Of a stretch of DNA of 6,910 nt, positions 5,639 to 6,910 are shown one piece after another (positions within the stretch are counted from its first letter, which is position 1; each line of letters starts with the position of its first letter). The notes below the pieces were generated by a model that was given only the letters and a program-made list of their open reading frames with translations, had not been told where the DNA came from and ran no database searches. The DNA comes from Candidatus Auribacterota bacterium (lineage in GTDB: Bacteria > Auribacterota > JAFGBW01): the NCBI GenBank assembly GCA_016932965.1, contig JAFGBW010000202.1, positions 1-6,910 on the forward strand. Reading direction: 5' to 3'. The position numbers and the translations under genes were made by a program.

Positions 5639-6910
5639 ATGTCTTTTTCCTGGAATATGTCACATCTTCCGTTTCTTTCAGATAAAGACAGGACCCTGCT
5701 TTTAATAACCATGCGGAGCTGGTTTTGCAAAGAGCCCATCGATGTTTCCGGCCTTAACAATCCGGATTTGTTCTGGGAATATACGGTCCGGCATGGTTTG
5801 TCCGGCATCCTCGGTTCCATGGTTCTGAACAATTTGCTGAATCATCCCGGAATCAACTCCCGTGCAGTTGACTGGTACCGGAGTCACCTTCTGCAGCACG
5901 AACAAAGCCTTCATGTCTGCCGGAGAGTGGAACAAGAAGCCCAACTGGCCGGTATCCCAATCGTGTTTGTCAAAGGACCTGCTATTGCGCTTCAGGCCTA
6001 TACACAGGAACCTGGTGTCCGGTCCTATTCGGATATTGACGTTTTAGTCCCGTCAAGGGAAGAGGCCCTCCGTCTGATCCGGACACTCACGGGCAAGGAA
6101 GCAGAAGTCCCCGAAGAAATCAGGTGGGACCGGCTGATGCATCCGGGCCGTCTGCATATCATGCTCCGGGACTGGGAGGTGGAATTCGCCCATCCCATGG
6201 ACCCCTCTCCGGACCCCATGTTTGATTTTATCCGGATGCATCAAAACCAACTCTTTAAGATTCCCGGCCCGGAAGTCCCCTTCACCGTTCCCGATGTGTC
6301 CCTCCATATGATTTTTTTAATCCAGCACATGGTCCGGCATCTGTGCAATCGTTTGATCTGGTATATGGATCTGGCAGTCCTGCACCTGGCCCATGAAAAA
6401 GATCTCGACTGGGATTTTATTTCTCATGAACTGGAAAAACTGGAGCTCAAAAACATGGCAAGCCTGATCAGCCTTTTCTGCATTCAGCAGGTGAATCCGG
6501 CCTTCCCGCGGATTCCATTCGGAAAAAAAGGCTGGAATACGGCTTTTCAAAAAATCGTCGTTTCACCGGAGCAGATCCACTCCACACTCTCCCTGCATCA
6601 TGAATCACGGGTACTGCATTATTATACCCGGATACTGTCAACCCTGCGGTATGTGCTCATCGCCGATCCCCATCCCCAAACCTCTTTATTCAGGCGGCTT
6701 CCCTGTCACTGGCTCTCCGTCCGGCTGGTGCATTCCCAGGGCTGGAAATCGTCATTCTGGATTCCTTTTTTTCAGGCATTGTTTGTGGGGATCTATATTT
6801 GTCTGTTCCCAATCGTATGGCTCTTATGTTATAGTTTCGTGGGTATTTTTCTGGCTGAAAAATCATTTTTAAAATCCAGGAGAAATGATGCGCAGATTCT
6901 GCTTTCCGGC
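5639..6910 (+). CDS. NTP_transf_5-type nucleotidyltransferase (3' partial)
   Basis: The frame is open from the ATG at 5639 to the window edge: 424 codons with no stop. The core motif is at about 105-137: GIPIVFVKGPAIAL (K112-G113), Y121, R128 and then SDIDVLV with Asp132 and Asp134. This K-G...Y...R...D-x-D arrangement is that of the nucleotidyltransferase-fold family PF14907, and the two Asp are the expected metal ligands. A second family hallmark follows: MIFLIQHMVRHL (224-235) and LIWYMDLAVL (239-248). Residues 373-407 are strongly hydrophobic and could be a membrane anchor or hairpin. The start is one base after the TolC gene's stop; GGA at 5625-5627 is a weak ribosome binding site, and an in-frame ATG at 5657 is a less likely alternative. 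Members occur in RiPP loci beside HprK-like kinases; in the pseudomycoidin cluster one is linked to sugar attachment on a peptide phosphate (from memory). The reaction here is unknown. Confidence 0.85.
   Translation, partial: MSFSWNMSHLPFLSDKDRTLLLITMRSWFCKEPIDVSGLNNPDLFWEYTVRHGLSGILGSMVLNNLLNHPGINSRAVDWYRSHLLQHEQSLHVCRRVEQEAQLAGIPIVFVKGPAIALQAYTQEPGVRSYSDIDVLVPSREEALRLIRTLTGKEAEVPEEIRWDRLMHPGRLHIMLRDWEVEFAHPMDPSPDPMFDFIRMHQNQLFKIPGPEVPFTVPDVSLHMIFLIQHMVRHLCNRLIWYMDLAVLHLAHEKDLDWDFISHELEKLELKNMASLISLFCIQQVNPAFPRIPFGKKGWNTAFQKIVVSPEQIHSTLSLHHESRVLHYYTRILSTLRYVLIADPHPQTSLFRRLPCHWLSVRLVHSQGWKSSFWIPFFQALFVGIYICLFPIVWLLCYSFVGIFLAEKSFLKSRRNDAQILLSG
6755..6859 (+). other. Hydrophobic C-terminal segment of the nucleotidyltransferase
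   Basis: Residues 373-407 of the last gene are almost all hydrophobic or aromatic (for example ALFVGIYICLFPIVWLLCY at 380-398) and are followed by a basic stretch (K409, K412-S-R-R). This is long enough for one membrane span, or two short ones around Pro391. It suggests the enzyme is held at the inner membrane, near the exporter. The prediction is by eye. Confidence 0.6.
6878..6882 (+). promoter_or_regulatory. Strong ribosome binding site at right edge
   Basis: AGGAG stands five bases before the ATG at 6888 and two before the ATG at 6885. It is the best Shine-Dalgarno sequence in the window and lies inside the still-open nucleotidyltransferase frame, as expected if another gene of the operon starts here with an overlap. 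Confidence 0.5.
6888..6910 (+). CDS. Possible start of a seventh gene (3' partial)
   Basis: An ATG at 6888 (or the adjacent one at 6885) follows AGGAG at ideal spacing and opens a frame different from the nucleotidyltransferase. Only about seven codons are visible (M-R-R-F-C-F-P), too few to identify a product; the basic start followed by hydrophobic residues would suit a signal peptide, but this is speculation. The overlap matches the style of every other junction in this operon. Confidence 0.4.

Noticed and set aside
1-6910. Lasso peptide cluster, CRISPR array, insertion sequence, tRNA or terminator hairpin
   Set aside because: No lasso cyclase or protease, no repeat array, no transposase or inverted repeat, and no intergenic space for an RNA gene or terminator was seen.

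Overview
The window is fully coding on the plus strand. It holds six genes with almost no space between them, plus the probable start of a seventh at the right edge. Junctions are overlaps of 4, 17, 4 and 11 bases and one gap of a single base, so this looks like one co-transcribed, translationally coupled operon. Both outer genes are cut by the window. The organism is most likely a Gram-negative bacterium: one gene encodes a TolC-like outer-membrane efflux lipoprotein and another a heptosyltransferase-type (GT9) glycosyltransferase. GC content looks close to one half and the tetramer CCGG is unusually common. Nothing identifies the phylum; Desulfobacterota, Nitrospirota or candidate phyla such as Omnitrophota are guesses from the kind of gene set, not from a marker.

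Layout: (1) 1-825, an HPr-kinase-like P-loop kinase, 5' end missing; (2) 822-2267, a radical SAM/SPASM protein with a HEAT-like N-terminal extension; (3) 2251-3189, a GT9 glycosyltransferase; (4) 3186-4325, a second, more canonical radical SAM/SPASM protein resembling anaerobic sulfatase maturases and other peptide maturases; (5) 4315-5637, a TolC-family outer-membrane lipoprotein; (6) 5639 to the edge, a nucleotidyltransferase-fold protein of the NTP_transf_5 type with a hydrophobic C-terminal segment; (7) from about 6888, a possible new gene behind a strong ribosome binding site.

Together the genes suggest a ribosomally made peptide (RiPP-like) or other small-polypeptide modification and export locus. 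Two SPASM maturases would carry out radical chemistry on a peptide; a Ser/Thr-type kinase, a nucleotidyltransferase and a glycosyltransferase could add phosphate and sugar; the TolC-like protein could be the outer-membrane exit. HprK-like kinases and NTP_transf_5 proteins recur together in modified-peptide loci (lasso-peptide kinases, the pseudomycoidin cluster, the 'HPr-rel-A' systems defined by TIGRFAM models; all from memory). No precursor peptide, PqqD-like recognition protein, protease or inner-membrane transporter is visible, so the substrate is unknown and the pathway reading is inference. The main alternative is a surface-glycan or lipid modification island that uses radical SAM enzymes.
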